A stretch of DNA of 25,268 bases from CAYJFK01 sp964369475 (GTDB lineage Bacteria > Bacillota > Clostridia > Oscillospirales > Feifaniaceae). The translations under genes were made by a program, and so were the position numbers. Position 1 is the first letter of the stretch, and each line of letters begins with the position of its first letter. This document shows, in pieces, positions 1 to 6,892 of this stretch. A model generated the notes under the pieces. That model was not told the DNA's origin. It ran no database searches and saw only the letters and a program-made list of their open reading frames with translations. The stretch is from assembly GCA_964369475.1 (NCBI GenBank), contig CAYJFK010000034.1, forward strand, positions 1-25,268. The letters are read 5' to 3'.

Positions 1-20
1 AAATCAGCTTGACTGATTTT
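1..20 (+). terminator. Small terminator-like hairpin at window edge
   Basis: Arms AAATCAG (1-7) and CTGATTT (13-19) flank a 5-nt loop, and a run of T follows. It would end a plus-strand transcript coming from the left of the window. The upstream gene is not visible, so this is only a structural call. Confidence 0.4.
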
Positions 21-21
21 T

Positions 22-55
22 TCAGCTTGGAGAAAACACTTTTTCTCCAAGCTGA
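22..55. terminator. Perfect 15-bp hairpin, probable terminator
   Basis: Positions 22-36 are perfectly complementary to 41-55, with a CACT loop. The outer stem CAGCTTGGAGA / TCTCCAAGCTG recurs in the terminator after the ftsH-like gene (13976-14008). A further inverted repeat (ATATGTTTTT 55-64 / AAAAACATAT 71-80) abuts it. The T-rich sequence after 58 suits termination of a plus-strand gene lying left of the window. The rest of 81-197 is AT-rich and shows no gene. Confidence 0.55.
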
Positions 56-197
56 TATGTTTTTTAACATAAAAACATATACCACCTGCTCAAAAGCACA
101 AATATATTATACATAAGAAAAATATAAAAGGCAATATTTGCAAGTGTCATTGCAAGAAAATAGTTAGCATTATCCACTTTAATGGGTTGCAATATAA

Positions 198-221
198 AAA
201 AGAGGGGCCTACCCCTCTTTT
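198..221 (-). terminator. Rho-independent terminator of the metallophosphoesterase operon
   Basis: AAAAGAGGGG (198-207) and CCCCTCTTTT (212-221) form a 10-bp stem with a 4-nt loop. Read on the minus strand the stem is followed by a T-rich tract. It lies just past the stop codon at 241 and ends the minus-strand operon that begins near 2240. Confidence 0.8.
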
Positions 222-240
222 GAAAAAATCAAATCTAACA

Positions 241-1500
241 TCAACTATTACTGCTCCACTGCGTACAATTCTTCGCAGAGGAGTTTAGCACGCTTGCAGC
301 ATAGGCCGACATCATGCCGTCGCCCTCAACTACAAGGCTGTACCCCTCGTGGCTCTTTAGCTCCTCCATACCGATATGCATAGTACCGTTGAAATAGTGT
401 GTATTCATAATGGCGAAAAACTCGCCCATTACCTCGCTGTTGTCGCTATCGCCTGACATCTTACGCATGGAGGACTGCTTGAAAAAATCCTCGGCATAGG
501 TCGCAAAATTAAGCAAATTCTCGTCCTCAAGCCCTTGATCCGCCGCCCAAGATGCAACATCGACCGATTTTACATGGTAGTCTATGCCATCGCCGACAGT
601 TAAAATGCCATATTGCACAGCCCCGTGAGAGATAGCGCTGCCGGCAATATCGGTAAGCGTGCCGACCTCCTTTATGCTCTGCACATGCATATGTCCGCTC
701 AAATTAAGCTCTACACCATGCTTTACAAGGAGTGCCACGAGCTCCTCGTGGCGGTCTATAACAATGCCGCTGTTAAACATTTCGCTATGCACAGCCGCTG
801 TTTGATGGGTGACAGATATCACCCTCGTCCCCTCGGGAATCTTCTCGAGCTCACCTTCCGCCCAAAGGAGCGTGTCGGGATGCATTACGCCATTTCCGTG
901 ACTGCTCGTGTCAAGGCATAAAAAGACCAAGTTGTCTGCCGCCTGATAGATATAGCTAAGTGAGGCATCGTCCTTAGAATATGCCTCGCTTAAACCGAAA
1001 CCCGCAAAGATCTTGCCAAATTCTTCGGTCGGCATATTTTCAACGGCATAGTAATCCTCGCCCTCGAAGCCGTAAGCATAAGGATAGTTAACATCGTGGT
1101 TGCCGGGGATTACAATAACATCTGTTCCTGCCGCTTCGATGTCGGCAAAAACTGATGCAAGGCCGAGTCCGCTTTGAAGTTCGCCGTTAAAGGTTATATC
1201 GCCTGATAGCACAAGAAGATCGGGCGAAGCAGTCTTTACCTCCTCGGCAAGGGCTGATAAAATCTCGGGGGAGTAGTGCGTAACCTTGCCGTCGGCATTT
1301 AGCATCATATCTTGAAACTCGGGAGTGTCTTTAAAGAGCAAGTCCGATATGTAGTGCAGATCGGTCACGTGATAAAATGTAAAATCCGACATATCATGTT
1401 CCTCCACGTCGGGAATATCGCCACTCGGCGTGCTGCTCGAACATGCCGTGAGCATTAGTATAAAGGCGGCGGAGCAAACTATTTTTAAAAAAGACAACAC
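241..1500 (-). CDS. Lipoprotein metallophosphoesterase (calcineurin-like)
   Basis: This is a secreted, lipid-anchored dimetal phosphohydrolase; its substrate cannot be read from the sequence. Residues 1-20 form a signal peptide ending in the lipobox LTAC, with C20 as the predicted lipidated cysteine. The calcineurin-like metal-binding motifs appear in order: TDLH (46-49), GD (100-101), GNHD (133-136), H232 in VTHQT, and GHMH (269-272). All metal ligands look intact. The product is 419 aa. The start is GTG at 1500, three bases after the stop of the upstream deaminase gene, with AGAGG as a modest ribosome binding site, which suggests coupled translation. The C-terminal third (after about 290) has no motif I recognise. 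Cell-wall, nucleotide or phospholipid substrates are all possible for this superfamily. Confidence 0.88.
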   Translation of the reverse strand: MLSFLKIVCSAAFILMLTACSSSTPSGDIPDVEEHDMSDFTFYHVTDLHYISDLLFKDTPEFQDMMLNADGKVTHYSPEILSALAEEVKTASPDLLVLSGDITFNGELQSGLGLASVFADIEAAGTDVIVIPGNHDVNYPYAYGFEGEDYYAVENMPTEEFGKIFAGFGLSEAYSKDDASLSYIYQAADNLVFLCLDTSSHGNGVMHPDTLLWAEGELEKIPEGTRVISVTHQTAAVHSEMFNSGIVIDRHEELVALLVKHGVELNLSGHMHVQSIKEVGTLTDIAGSAISHGAVQYGILTVGDGIDYHVKSVDVASWAADQGLEDENLLNFATYAEDFFKQSSMRKMSGDSDNSEVMGEFFAIMNTHYFNGTMHIGMEELKSHEGYSLVVEGDGMMSAYAASVLNSSAKNCTQWSSNS

Positions 1501-1503
1501 CCA

Positions 1504-1989
1504 CTAAACCTCTAAATCGAGCGAGTCGTCGTTAAAGACCCAGTCTCTCACATAGACCTGCCTGAGCTCGCCCTCGTTGTTTCTCGTTACAACATCGGTA
1601 ATGCCTGCATTTATAATAAGCCTGCGGCACATAAGGCAGGACTCGGCAAAATTGAGCATTTCGCCCGTCTTCATGTCCTTGCCGACAAGATATAATGTAG
1701 CACCTATCATCTCGTCTCTCGAAGCCGAAATAATTGCATTTGCTTCGGCATGAACAGAACGACATAGCTCGTACCTCTGCCCAGAAGGAATTTTAAGAGC
1801 CTCTCTTGTGCAGTAGTTTAGATTAATGCAGTTCTTGCGCCCTCTCGGTGCGCCTGTGTAGCCTGTCGAGACAATTTCGTCGTGCTTTACAATAAGAGCG
1901 CCGTAATTGCGCCTAAGGCATGTGCCTCTCTTTAAAACTGTCTCTGCAATGTCGAGGTAATAGTTTTGCTTATCAACCCTTAATGACAT
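1504..1989 (-). CDS. dCMP deaminase family protein (ComEB-like)
   Basis: This is a zinc-dependent deaminase, probably converting dCMP to dUMP in pyrimidine deoxynucleotide supply. Visible features are TGYTGAP (42-48), typical of dCMP deaminases, the HAE zinc/proton-transfer motif (H80, E82) followed by ANAI, and the two-cysteine zinc motif C118-x2-C121. The usual Pro before the first cysteine is Ser here (ESCLMC), a mild departure. C24, C54, C60 and C76 are extra cysteines of the kind that bind a second zinc in some family members. Length (161 aa) is normal. The ATG at 1989 follows a GGGAGGG ribosome binding site. It sits mid-operon between the small membrane protein and the metallophosphoesterase. 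Related ComEB proteins lie in competence operons, but nothing here indicates competence. Confidence 0.87.
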   Translation of the reverse strand: MSLRVDKQNYYLDIAETVLKRGTCLRRNYGALIVKHDEIVSTGYTGAPRGRKNCINLNYCTREALKIPSGQRYELCRSVHAEANAIISASRDEMIGATLYLVGKDMKTGEMLNFAESCLMCRRLIINAGITDVVTRNNEGELRQVYVRDWVFNDDSLDLEV

Positions 1990-2006
1990 GATGACCCTCC
2001 CGTTAT

Positions 2007-2240
2007 TTATTTTCTCTTGCGGCGACCTGCGCCGTAATCCTTTTTCTCGGTCGGCGCATTTTCATTTTGCGCCTTGGGCTTTTTAAAGAGCACAGCACCA
2101 AGCACAAACATAGCGCCGAGCATAATCGGGGTTACAGCGGAACTTCCGACCGCCTGAGTAGTCCCCTCGGGAGCGCCAAACATGCCTTCCACTACAAATG
2201 TACCTGCAAGAATTGCAAGCAGTAGAACTATTTTAAGCAT
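2007..2240 (-). CDS. Small two-helix membrane protein, unknown function
   Basis: The 77-residue product has a hydrophobic segment at about 3-20, a short Gly/Thr/Ser-rich loop, a second hydrophobic segment at about 36-53, and a charged tail ending in GRRKRK. That pattern suggests a hairpin membrane protein with a positively charged cytoplasmic C-terminus. The ATG at 2240 follows a G-rich ribosome binding site (AGGGGG). The stop is 17 bases before the deaminase start, so it is probably the first gene of the three-gene operon. I do not recognise a family. The first segment could be a signal peptide, but there is no clear cleavage site or lipobox. Confidence 0.65.
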   Translation of the reverse strand: MLKIVLLLAILAGTFVVEGMFGAPEGTTQAVGSSAVTPIMLGAMFVLGAVLFKKPKAQNENAPTEKKDYGAGRRKRK

Positions 2241-2406
2241 ACAAACCCCCTAACTTATATTAATGTAATTTGTCATAATGTTCTCATACAAAATAGACTA
2301 ACACAGACAAAGGGGAATTTCAAGTAATGTTAAGGAATTTATTACATTAACTTTGTAATGGTTTGCGGTAAGGCAATGCTCTCGCTGCCCTGTTAGAACG
2401 AAAAAC

Positions 2407-2440
2407 AAAAGCGCTGTGACAGCATGGTCACAGCGCTTTT
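2407..2440 (-). terminator. Terminator downstream of the DUF2325 gene
   Basis: A perfect 14-bp stem (2407-2420 with 2427-2440) encloses the loop AGCATG. Both flanks carry A/T runs, so it could work in either direction. It ends the DUF2325 transcript and insulates the operon beginning at 2240. The stretch 2241-2406 holds no gene and presumably carries that operon's promoter, which I could not place with confidence. Confidence 0.82.
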
Positions 2441-2472
2441 GCCTGTATATTAGAGGGTGTAGAAAACAAAGT

Positions 2473-2760
2473 TTACGCATCCTTGGCAAGATTTTCCAAG
2501 ATGCCCTTAAGTGCACAGACAGAACTCGAATGACATCGCTCTACCCTGGACTTGCACCGTTTAGCTTCGCAGTTTGCACATGCAACCATTTTGTGCGATA
2601 CTGTGCCTGTGAAAAGAATTATAAGATCGGGCGAACCGAATTTGCTGCGAATTTCGCCCTTCATTTTTGTGAAGACCTTGGCCTTATGTCCATACTTCTT
2701 ACAGGTATCGATATAAAGTCGTTCCATGCGCTCGTTTCCGCCTACTATAACAACACTCAC
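2473..2760 (-). CDS. DUF2325 family protein with a C-terminal cysteine cluster
   Basis: I place the start at the GTG at 2760, not the longer in-frame ATG at 2871, because AAGGAGG lies 8 bases upstream of the GTG and the extra N-terminal stretch reads through the promoter. The 95-residue product opens SVVIVGGNERMERLY and continues to a hydrophobic strand near 46-50 and TGTVSHKMV (51-59), the usual DUF2325 shape. Five cysteines follow in 22 residues (C61, C64, C69, C76, C82), plus C20, which could bind a metal or be redox-active. The function of DUF2325 is not established. Its promoter contains strong palindromes, so it is probably tightly controlled. It is monocistronic, between rarA and a terminator. 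Confidence 0.8.
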   Translation of the reverse strand: MSVVIVGGNERMERLYIDTCKKYGHKAKVFTKMKGEIRSKFGSPDLIILFTGTVSHKMVACANCEAKRCKSRVERCHSSSVCALKGILENLAKDA

Positions 2761-2781
2761 TGTGCTCGCCTCCTTATTTTG

Positions 2782-2834
2782 GTTAGTCTTTGCTAACTTG
2801 AAGTTAGTATACACTAACTGGCAAAATCTGTCAA
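2782..2834 (-). promoter_or_regulatory. Promoter and phased operators of the DUF2325 gene
   Basis: On the minus strand, TTGACA (2829-2834) and TATACT (2806-2811) are separated by 17 bases, a near-perfect housekeeping promoter. The -10 lies inside the palindrome AGTTAGTATACACTAACT (2802-2819; 8 of 9 pairs). A second site, GTTAG-N6-CTAAC (2782-2797), begins 21 bp from the equivalent point of the first (2803). Between them CTAACTT / AAGTTAG forms a further 7-bp inverted repeat (2793-2807). This is what a repressor operator pair looks like; the regulator is unknown. Confidence 0.75.
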
Positions 2835-2867
2835 GCACTTTTCTGAAAAAATAAATTTGCGAAAACA

Positions 2868-4124
2868 TCATTTTGGCAAATTATTTTTAATTTCGTCCCA
2901 ATAGCGCTTTGCCGCCTGCTCGGTTTTGTTGTCGCCAAAGCTGTAATAAACACTATCCTTTATCAAATCGGGCAGATACTGTTGCTTAGCCCAGCCTGAC
3001 GGCATATCGTGAGGGTAAAGATACCCAACCCCGTGTGCAAGCTTTTTTGCCCCTTCATAGTGGGTGTCTCTAAGGTGCGACGGAATATCTCCGCCTCCTG
3101 TCGCTGCAATGTCGGCAAGAGCTGCATCTATTGCACGGTAGGCCGTGTTGGACTTTGGAGCGGTCGCCACCAAGATAACGGCCTCGGCAAGGGGGATTCT
3201 CGCCTCGGGCATACCGAGCTCCCTCGCCGCATCACATGCCGCTTTAACGATTGGAAGTGCCATCGGGTATGCAAGCCCCACGTCCTCCGCCGTCGTTACC
3301 AGTAGGCGGCGACAGGCCGAAATCATGTCGCCTGCCGCAAGAAGTCTTGCGAGGTAGTGTATGGCGGCATTCGGATCACTTCCTCTAAGTGACTTTTGAA
3401 ATGCCGACAGAACATCGTAATGACTGTCGCCGTCCCTGTCGTACCTAATAGCCGACCGCTGAACAACGCTACTTGCAAGCTCTAAATCGGCATAGCCCCT
3501 CGCCGTCAAAACGAGCAGTTCAACGGCATTTATAGCCTTGCGCACATCGCCGCCCGAGCTCGACGCTATAAGCTCGTCGACCCCCTCGGCCCTCTCGCAG
3601 GGCATGGAGGTCTCCCCCTCGACAAAATCAAAGGCACGGTGCACGACGGGCAGAATGTCATCAGGTGTCAGAGGTTTAAACTCAAAGACGGTAGAGCGGC
3701 TCAAAATAGCCGGATATATATAAAAATATGGATTTTCGGTCGTCGACGAAATAAGGGTAACGCCACCGCTCTCGGTGCTCTCAAGAAGTGTCTGTTGCTG
3801 TTTTTTATTAAAATACTGTATCTCGTCTATATAAAGCAGCACCCCATCGGGCGACATAATTGTGCCTACCTGACCTATGGCATCTCTTATATCGGAGGTC
3901 GCCGCAGTTGTCGCATTTAGCCGCACAAGATTTTTGCCTGCATTTTTAGCAAATATATCGGCGACGGTAGTCTTGCCAATGCCGGGAGGGCCGTAAAAGA
4001 CCATGTTGGGCAACTTTCCACCCTCGAAAACCCTACGCAAAATACCCCCTTGACCAAGGAGGTGCCTCTGTCCTGCCACCTCGTCGAGCGAGCGTGGACG
4101 CATACGGTCTGCAAGTGGTCGCAT
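2868..4124 (-). CDS. rarA: RarA/MgsA-type replication-associated AAA+ ATPase
   Basis: This is a clamp-loader-related ATPase that acts at stalled replication forks and on single-stranded DNA ends. The start matches the family (PLADRMRPRSLDEVAGQRHLLG, residues 3-24, here split as PLADRMRPRSLDEV and AGQRHLLG). The Walker A motif GPPGIGKT is at 45-52, Walker B acidic residues D100-E101 lie in LLYIDEIQ, and sensor 1 is in SSTTENP (126-132). The C-terminal half carries the tetramerisation region typical of RarA. Length (418 aa) is normal for Firmicutes. The ATG at 4124 has GGGAG seven bases upstream; an out-of-frame ATG at 4129 is ignored. The stop is only 33 bp before the -35 of the DUF2325 promoter. 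Confidence 0.93.
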   Translation of the reverse strand: MRPLADRMRPRSLDEVAGQRHLLGQGGILRRVFEGGKLPNMVFYGPPGIGKTTVADIFAKNAGKNLVRLNATTAATSDIRDAIGQVGTIMSPDGVLLYIDEIQYFNKKQQQTLLESTESGGVTLISSTTENPYFYIYPAILSRSTVFEFKPLTPDDILPVVHRAFDFVEGETSMPCERAEGVDELIASSSGGDVRKAINAVELLVLTARGYADLELASSVVQRSAIRYDRDGDSHYDVLSAFQKSLRGSDPNAAIHYLARLLAAGDMISACRRLLVTTAEDVGLAYPMALPIVKAACDAARELGMPEARIPLAEAVILVATAPKSNTAYRAIDAALADIAATGGGDIPSHLRDTHYEGAKKLAHGVGYLYPHDMPSGWAKQQYLPDLIKDSVYYSFGDNKTEQAAKRYWDEIKNNLPK

Positions 4125-4155
4125 ATCATGTCTCCCTTCGGCAAAAATGAACGAG

Positions 4156-4164
4156 ATTATAACA
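4156..4164 (-). promoter_or_regulatory. Candidate extended -10 promoter for rarA
   Basis: Minus strand TGTTATAAT is a TGn-TATAAT extended -10, about 30 bases before the rarA start. No -35 is visible because that position falls inside the G-rich hairpin 4164-4186. Confidence 0.4.
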
Positions 4165-4186
4165 TAGGGGGCATAATGCCCCCTAT
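4164..4186. other. G/C-rich hairpin between glyA and rarA
   Basis: ATAGGGGGC (4164-4172) pairs perfectly with GCCCCCTAT (4178-4186) around a 5-nt loop. It lies after the glyA stop on the minus strand and could terminate glyA, but no long T-run follows on that strand, so it may be a processing or pausing structure. Confidence 0.5.
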
Positions 4187-4224
4187 AAAAGTTTATCTAA
4201 GTCCCTGTAAAAGCTTATCTAAGT
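4181..4224. repeat. 22-bp tandem repeat, two units
   Basis: Units 4181-4202 and 4203-4224 match at 20 of 22 positions (both begin CCCT and end TTATCTAAGT). The first unit overlaps the right arm of the hairpin at 4164-4186. No coding potential is seen. Confidence 0.7.
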
Positions 4225-4261
4225 TAGGGTGTGGATTACATCTGCCATCCCAAGGCAAGAT

Positions 4262-5497
4262 TTAATAAAGCGGATACTTCTCGCAAACCGCCGCAACGCC
4301 CTTGCGAACTTCTTCTGCTGTGCCTTCGTAGTCACGTGCGACGAGCCCCATTAAGCGAGCGACCTCTACCATGTCGTCCTCCTTAAAGCCCCTTGTAGTA
4401 ACAGCAGGTGTGCCGACACGTATGCCCGAGGTGACAAATGGGCCCTTGGGGTCTGCCGGTATCGAGTTTTTGTTTACAGTAATGCCAACTTCATCGAGCA
4501 TGTTTGCAAATGCCTTGCCCGTTAAATCGAAGGGGCGAAGGTCTACAAGTATTAGGTGGTTGTCTGTACCGCCCGACACAAGCGAAAAGCCTTCTTTTAA
4601 AAGTGCGTCCGCAAATGCGGCGGCATTTTTTACTATCTGCTCTTGATACTGCTTAAATTCAGGCGACATTGCCTCGAGTAGGCCTACCGCCTTGCCTGCA
4701 ATTAGGTGAAGCAAAGGGCCGCCTTGTGTGCCGGGGAAGACCGCCTTGTCGATCTTTTGCGCAAGCTCTGCCTTGCAAAGTATCATACCACCTCTTGCCG
4801 CTCTTAGCGTCTTATGAGTAGTTGTTGTAACAACATCGGCATATGGAACGGGGTTGGAGTGAAGCCCTGCCGCAACAAGTCCTGCGATGTGCGCCATGTC
4901 TACCATTAGATATGCGCCAACGCTCTTTGCTATTTCGGCAAACTTTTCGAAATCTATTTCACGAGGATAGGCAGACGCCCCTGCAACGATAAGTTTTGGG
5001 CTGTGCTCCTTTGCAAGTCGCTCGACCTCGTCGTATTTAATAAGGTGAGTATCAGCATCTACACCGTAGGGCACAAAGTTATAGGTAAGACCGGAGCTGT
5101 TAACAGGGCTACCATGAGTTAAATGGCCGCCTTCTGCAAGGCTCATACCAAGCACTGTATCGCCCGGCTGAATTAGCGCTTGATAAACGGCAGAGTTTGC
5201 CTGCGCACCACTATGAGGTTGCACATTTGCATGTTCTGCCCCAAAGAGCTCCTTAGCACGCTCTATTGCAAGTGTCTCGACAACATCGACATGCTTGCAA
5301 CCGTTATAGTATCTCTTGCCGCTGTAACCTTCGGCATACTTATTTGTAAGAGGAGTGCCGACCGCATACATAACGGCCTCCGACACAAAATTCTCCGATG
5401 CGATAAGCTCGATATTGGTGCGCTGACGGTTTAACTCAAGCTCGATTGCCTCGCCAACCGCAGGATCTGCCTTTTTTACAATGTCAATGCTGTACAT
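4262..5497 (-). CDS. glyA: Serine hydroxymethyltransferase
   Basis: This PLP enzyme interconverts serine plus tetrahydrofolate with glycine plus 5,10-methylene-tetrahydrofolate in the cytoplasm. Family signatures are IELIASENFVSE (29-40), TNKYAEGYSGKRYY (51-64), the VDMAHIAGLVAAG segment (199-211), and the PLP-binding lysine K229 in TTTTHKT. Length (411 aa) is normal. The start has a GGAGAG ribosome binding site. It has its own promoter and is divergent from nth. It is not linked to the gcv operon 9 kb away, but the two systems share glycine and the one-carbon pool. Confidence 0.97.
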   Translation of the reverse strand: MYSIDIVKKADPAVGEAIELELNRQRTNIELIASENFVSEAVMYAVGTPLTNKYAEGYSGKRYYNGCKHVDVVETLAIERAKELFGAEHANVQPHSGAQANSAVYQALIQPGDTVLGMSLAEGGHLTHGSPVNSSGLTYNFVPYGVDADTHLIKYDEVERLAKEHSPKLIVAGASAYPREIDFEKFAEIAKSVGAYLMVDMAHIAGLVAAGLHSNPVPYADVVTTTTHKTLRAARGGMILCKAELAQKIDKAVFPGTQGGPLLHLIAGKAVGLLEAMSPEFKQYQEQIVKNAAAFADALLKEGFSLVSGGTDNHLILVDLRPFDLTGKAFANMLDEVGITVNKNSIPADPKGPFVTSGIRVGTPAVTTRGFKEDDMVEVARLMGLVARDYEGTAEEVRKGVAAVCEKYPLY

Positions 5498-5554
5498 AAA
5501 ATAACTCTCCTTATAATTGTATATTATATGTTGCTATTTTTTTCTTGCTTTTAC

Positions 5555-5583
5555 AGTATACATTTAAGCAGTAACTTTTTCAA
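5555..5583 (-). promoter_or_regulatory. glyA promoter
   Basis: On the minus strand, TTGAAA (5578-5583) and TATACT (5555-5560) are separated by 17 bases, leaving a leader of roughly 50 bases before the glyA ATG. No riboswitch is evident in that leader. Confidence 0.6.
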
Positions 5584-5602
5584 TAACTTTTTAACATTTG
5601 TG

Positions 5603-5631
5603 TTGAATTTTAGCTTTAATTATAGTACAAT
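5603..5631 (+). promoter_or_regulatory. nth promoter
   Basis: TTGAAT (5603-5608) and TACAAT (5626-5631) are separated by 17 bases, about 30 bases upstream of the nth ATG. It is back-to-back with the glyA promoter. Confidence 0.6.
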
Positions 5632-5662
5632 ACCATAAGAAAAAACGAAAGGTTACAGCAAT

Positions 5663-6292
5663 ATGACTAAAAAACAGCTTGCAGCACAGGCTGTACTCCG
5701 ACTTGAAGAAAAATATCCAGATGCGCTTTGCTCCCTTGATTATGCTAAGCCATACGAACTGTTAATATCTGTCAGACTTGCCGCCCAGTGCACAGATGCA
5801 AGGGTTAATATTGTTACGGAGGAGCTTTATAAAAAGTACCCCACAATGGATAGCTTTGCAAATGCCGACCTTGACGAGCTAAGAGCAGATGTTAAACCGT
5901 GCGGTTTTTACAATGTAAAAGGGGCAGACATTAAAGAGATGTGCCGTGTTATGCTCGATAAACATCAAGGCGAAGTGCCAAACACAATGGAGGAGCTATT
6001 AGCACTGCCTGGGGTAGGCCGAAAAACGGCAAATCTAATCTTGGGAGACGTATACGGACTGCCTGCAATAGTAACAGATACACACTGCATTAGAATAACA
6101 AATCGATTAGGTCTTGTAGACACAAAAGATCCGCACAAGGTCGAGATGGCACTTTGGAAGATATTAGACCCACAAAAATCAAACGACTTTTGTCATAGGT
6201 TGGTGCTCTTTGGCAGAGAGGTTTGCAAGGCAAGAGGCCCCACGTGCCCTCTATGTCCGCTTGGTGATATTTGCAAGAAAAAGGGGTTATAG
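5663..6292 (+). CDS. nth: Endonuclease III (DNA glycosylase/AP lyase)
   Basis: It removes oxidised pyrimidines and nicks the abasic site in base excision repair. The helix-hairpin-helix segment LPGVGRKTA contains the catalytic lysine K121, and the catalytic aspartate D139 lies in VTDTH. The C-terminus carries the iron-sulfur ligands C188-x6-C195-x2-C198-x5-C204, the exact endonuclease III spacing, so the cluster should be intact. Length (209 aa) is normal. The ribosome binding site is weak (GAAAGG). It appears monocistronic. No strong terminator follows; the next 300 bases are AT-rich. Confidence 0.96.
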   Translation: MTKKQLAAQAVLRLEEKYPDALCSLDYAKPYELLISVRLAAQCTDARVNIVTEELYKKYPTMDSFANADLDELRADVKPCGFYNVKGADIKEMCRVMLDKHQGEVPNTMEELLALPGVGRKTANLILGDVYGLPAIVTDTHCIRITNRLGLVDTKDPHKVEMALWKILDPQKSNDFCHRLVLFGREVCKARGPTCPLCPLGDICKKKGL

Positions 6293-6523
6293 TTTTTGCT
6301 TATACACTTAGGGTACCTGATTACATAGGTTGATGGTTGTAGTTGAGTGAAAAATGATTAAATTTATATATTCGAATTTAATTTACATATACCGTCTTTT
6401 ATCGAAAATTTATTTGTTTACATTTCTCGTATAGAAAATGTAAATGTGAGATTATTTTAGGAGAAAATACAATAAAACCAAAATTTGCTTGAATTAATTA
6501 AAGAAAAATTCACAAATACCCCC
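6293..6523. other. AT-rich intergenic region with one inverted repeat
   Basis: No gene is seen here. The clearest structure is TTTACATTT (6417-6425) facing AAATGTAAA (6436-6444) with a 10-nt gap. It could be an operator or a weak hairpin; no function is assigned. Confidence 0.4.
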
Positions 6524-6552
6524 TTGTTTTTTTCTTGCACAGATATTATAAT
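6524..6552 (+). promoter_or_regulatory. Promoter of the TfoX-domain gene
   Basis: TTGTTT (6524-6529) and TATAAT (6547-6552) are separated by 17 bases, about 38 bases before the ATG at 6591. Confidence 0.6.
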
Positions 6553-6590
6553 ATACACATAAAACATACAAATTATAGCGAGGTGATTTT

Positions 6591-6848
6591 ATGGGAGAAC
6601 TATGGCATCTTTATAACATCAGCATTATGCTCGAGTATCAGCTAAGTGCTGCAGGTATTGGAACGTCGAAGGATTTAAAACGTCTTGGCAGTAAAGAGGC
6701 GTTTAGAATTTTAAAGGAAAAGGACGCAAATCTTGGAGAGGATGTTTTAATCTCTCTCGAAGGCGCTGTAAGAGATACACGCTGGTACAAAATGCCTAAA
6801 GAGGTACAAGACGATCTTAGGGCATATTTTAGAGAAACATATGAATAA
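6591..6848 (+). CDS. TfoX C-terminal domain protein (stand-alone)
   Basis: The 85-residue product resembles the C-terminal domain of TfoX/Sxy: an N-terminal LYNISIMLEYQLSAAGIGT-like stretch, LGSKEAFRIL (32-41), and a middle region LEGAVRDTRWYKMP. The fold contains a helix-hairpin-helix-like element. TfoX links to natural-competence control in proteobacteria, but stand-alone C-domain proteins are widespread in Firmicutes and their function is unclear. The N-terminal TfoX domain is absent. The start has AGGTGA at good spacing, and the gene has its own promoter and terminator. Nothing around it concerns DNA uptake, so a competence role should not be assumed. Confidence 0.75.
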   Translation: MGELWHLYNISIMLEYQLSAAGIGTSKDLKRLGSKEAFRILKEKDANLGEDVLISLEGAVRDTRWYKMPKEVQDDLRAYFRETYE

Positions 6849-6851
6849 CAA

Positions 6852-6890
6852 AAAGCCCATGTCTAAGCCAAAAGCTTCGACATGGGCTTT
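6852..6890. terminator. Bidirectional terminator between tfoX-like and tetR
   Basis: AAAGCCCATGTC (6852-6863) pairs with GACATGGGCTTT (6879-6890); an inner AAGC/GCTT stem shortens the loop. A- and T-rich flanks suit termination of both convergent genes. Confidence 0.85.
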
Positions 6891-6892
6891 GT

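Noticed and set aside
613..921. Open frame opposite the metallophosphoesterase (102 codons, plus strand)
   Set aside because: It is antisense to a gene with intact motifs, has no ribosome binding site and no recognisable similarity. Similar antisense frames over rarA, glyA, recG, fakA and the gcv genes were dropped for the same reason.
2761..2871. Longer start (ATG at 2871) for the DUF2325 protein
   Set aside because: The extra 37 residues cover a TTGACA-17-TATACT promoter and operators, while a GTG with AAGGAGG at correct spacing lies downstream.
6591..6848. Evidence of natural competence (TfoX-like and ComEB-like genes in one window)
   Set aside because: The two genes are far apart on opposite strands; both families occur widely outside competence systems and no uptake genes are present.
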